From Mariprofundus sp. (GTDB taxonomy: Bacteria > Pseudomonadota > Zetaproteobacteria > Mariprofundales > Mariprofundaceae): a stretch of DNA of 7,141 nt. Below, piece by piece: positions 5,478 through 7,141 of the stretch. Both the position numbers and the translations under genes were made by a program. The number at the start of each line of letters is the position of its first letter. Position 1 is the stretch's first letter. The notes under the pieces are model-generated. The model made no database searches. It was given only the letters and a program-made list of their open reading frames with translations, and was not told the DNA's origin. Where the stretch lies: assembly GCA_015485035.1 (NCBI GenBank), contig WFUI01000051.1:1-7141 (forward strand), in the 5' to 3' direction.

Positions 5478-7031
5478 ATGGAAGAAGCACTGGTAGATAT
5501 TTCGAGGTTACAATTTGCGTTTACAGCCTTGATTCATTTTCTGTTTGTGCCGCTGACGCTCGGATTATCGTTATTACTGGTTGTAATGGAAACATTGTAC
5601 GTCAAAACAGGCAAGCAGATTTATAAGGATATGACCAAATTCTGGGGCAAACTGTTTGCGATCAATTTTGCCATGGGTGTGGTGACCGGCCTGACGATGG
5701 AATTCCAGTTTGGTTCCAACTGGGCGTATTACTCCCATTATGTCGGTGATATTTTCGGTGTGGCGCTGGCCATTGAGGGTTTGATGGCCTTTTTTCTGGA
5801 GTCGACCTTTATCGGTCTGTTTTTCTTCGGCTGGGATAAGCTGAGTCGTGGCAAACATCTGATGGTCACCGTTCTGGTAGCCGTGGGCTCAAACCTGTCA
5901 GCGCTGTGGATTCTGATTGCCAATGGCTGGATGCAACATCCGGTTGGTACATTCTTTAATCCGGAAACGATGCGCATGGAGCTGGAGAGTTTCTCAGCGC
6001 TGTTGTTTAATCCAATGGCACAGGTGAAGTTCCTTCACACGCTCTCTGCCGGTTATCTGACCGGAGCGGTATTTGTTATGGGTATCAGTGCCTGGTATCT
6101 GCTCAAGGGTCGTGATCTGGAATTTGCCAAACGGTCGTTCACGGTTGCGGCGGCAGTTGGTACGGTGGTATCGATTACCGTGGTCATGCTGGGTGATGAG
6201 TCGGGTTATCATGTGGCGGAATATCAGCCGGAGAAAATGGCTGCGATTGAAGCGATCTGGGAAACCGAGCCGGCTCCTGCTCCGTTTACGGCTATTGGAG
6301 TTATTGACCAGGAAGCAGGGGAGACCCGTTACGGTATACATATTCCGGCTGCACTCGGTCTTATTGCCACCCGTTCACTTGATGGTGAGGTGCCCGGCAT
6401 CAAAGAGCTGGTGGAAAAAAACGAAGCACGTATTCGCAGTGGTCTGATGGCGTATCAGCACTTGGCAGCCATGCGTGACAGTAAAGCCGGAGACACTGAA
6501 CGACAGGAATTCAATGCGCATGTGAAGGATCTTGGATATGCCCTGTTGCTGAAGAAGTATGTCGACAACCCGATACAGGCCAGTGAGTTGCAGATTAAGC
6601 AGGCCGCTGCCGATACGATTCCGCGAGTTGCACCGATGTTCTGGACCTTCCGTGTCATGGTGGCCATTGGCAGTTTTCTGATGCTGTTGATGTTCTATGG
6701 CCTGTATGCCGCCAGAAAGGGTACAGCGTGGCATAATAAGTGGCTTCTCAGGGCGGCCCTATGGGCCATACCGCTGCCGTTTATCGGCGTGGAGGTTGGC
6801 TGGTTCGTGGCCGAGTTCGGTCGCCAGCCGTGGACGGTATACGGTGTGCTTCCGACCCACCTTTCCACCTCATCCCTGCATGTATCGGATGTGCAGAATT
6901 CGCTGATAGCCTTTGTGATCATGTATACGCTGATGTTTGCCGTGGAGCTCTATCTGATGTTCAAGTATGCCCGCCTCGGCCCGAGCGCTCTGCACAGTGG
7001 CCGGTATCACTTTGAGAAAGGAGTTGCATGA
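5478..7031 (+). CDS. cydA: Cytochrome bd ubiquinol oxidase subunit I
   Basis: CydA carries the quinol site and the three haems of cytochrome bd in the inner membrane, oxidising quinol and reducing O2 to water. The 517-residue product is close to E. coli CydA along its whole length. Expected residues are present: His20 (haem b595 ligand, E. coli His19), His187 and Met394 (b558 ligands, E. coli His186 and Met393), Glu100 and Glu108 (proton path), and Glu446 in [12 protein letters not shown] (E. coli Glu445). The long Q-loop is present, with Lys253 and Glu258 in [12 protein letters not shown], so it belongs to the long-loop class. AAGGAG at 5463-5468 sits nine bases before the start. The stop TGA overlaps the cydB start. 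Cytochrome bd is known to keep working in sulfide, which suits the neighbouring sqr. Confidence 0.98.
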   Translation: MEEALVDISRLQFAFTALIHFLFVPLTLGLSLLLVVMETLYVKTGKQIYKDMTKFWGKLFAINFAMGVVTGLTMEFQFGSNWAYYSHYVGDIFGVALAIEGLMAFFLESTFIGLFFFGWDKLSRGKHLMVTVLVAVGSNLSALWILIANGWMQHPVGTFFNPETMRMELESFSALLFNPMAQVKFLHTLSAGYLTGAVFVMGISAWYLLKGRDLEFAKRSFTVAAAVGTVVSITVVMLGDESGYHVAEYQPEKMAAIEAIWETEPAPAPFTAIGVIDQEAGETRYGIHIPAALGLIATRSLDGEVPGIKELVEKNEARIRSGLMAYQHLAAMRDSKAGDTERQEFNAHVKDLGYALLLKKYVDNPIQASELQIKQAAADTIPRVAPMFWTFRVMVAIGSFLMLLMFYGLYAARKGTAWHNKWLLRAALWAIPLPFIGVEVGWFVAEFGRQPWTVYGVLPTHLSTSSLHVSDVQNSLIAFVIMYTLMFAVELYLMFKYARLGPSALHSGRYHFEKGVA

Positions 7032-7141
7032 TGTTTGATTATGAGACATTGCGCTTGATCTGGTGGTTGCTGATTGCGGTGCTGTTACTTGGTTATGCCA
7101 TTATGGATGGTTTTGATCTTGGTGTGGGGACGTTATTGCCG
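7031..7141 (+). CDS. cydB: Cytochrome bd ubiquinol oxidase subunit II, 3' truncated by window
   Basis: Only the first 37 codons are in the window. [20 protein letters not shown] followed by [13 protein letters not shown] matches the first membrane helix and the DGFDxG motif of CydB, the structural partner of CydA. Two adjacent ATGs are possible, at 7028 and 7031. ATG 7031 is preferred because AAAGGAG (7017-7023) lies seven bases upstream of it and because the protein then lines up with the E. coli start. The TGATG overlap with cydA indicates translational coupling. Confidence 0.95.
   Translation, partial: MFDYETLRLIWWLLIAVLLLGYAIMDGFDLGVGTLLP

Noticed and set aside
5396..5626. 76-codon + strand frame overlapping the cydA start
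   Set aside because: It overlaps the end of cydP and the start of cydA out of frame, has no ribosome site, and is not protein-like.
6073..6447. 124-codon + strand frame within cydA
   Set aside because: It lies wholly inside the conserved cydA coding sequence in another phase, and its arginine- and leucine-rich product is typical of a shadow frame.

Overview
The window reads as bacterial chromosome from a Gram-negative proteobacterium that gains energy from, or detoxifies, reduced sulfur. The best guides are a type I sulfide:quinone oxidoreductase very like the Acidithiobacillus-type enzyme and a cytochrome bd oxidase of the long Q-loop, E. coli-like class, preceded by the small protein CydP. 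The exact lineage cannot be fixed from sequence alone. A gamma-, acidithiobacillia- or zetaproteobacterial sulfur/iron oxidiser would fit, but that is a guess. All convincing genes lie on the + strand.

Layout. 1-242: 3' end of a gene whose product ends like a von Willebrand A domain. About 272-638: a decayed IS481-type transposase remnant in three frames with a large internal deletion. 635-1715: a DUF302 gene and a Crp/Fnr-family regulator one base apart. 1737-1898: a possible 53-residue protein behind a good ribosome binding site. 1961-3127: nhaA, a Na+/H+ antiporter. 3128-3266: a spacer with two abutting inverted repeats. 3267-3470: a small DUF2892 membrane protein. 3471-3918: a 448-base gene-free stretch with a good promoter candidate and three strong hairpins, leading into sqr (3919-5196). 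5211-5243: a clear intrinsic terminator. 5293-5424: the short, GTG-started cydP. 5478-7031: cydA. 7031 to the window end: the first 37 codons of cydB.

How it fits together. SQR takes electrons from sulfide into the quinone pool, and cytochrome bd, which is known to resist sulfide inhibition, takes electrons from quinol to oxygen. Together they form a minimal sulfide-oxidising respiratory chain. DUF302 and DUF2892 proteins often occur near sulfur genes, and the Crp/Fnr protein is the obvious candidate local regulator. NhaA may balance protons and sodium. The most interesting unexplained element is the long, structured region upstream of sqr, followed by the inverted-repeat array upstream of the DUF2892 gene.
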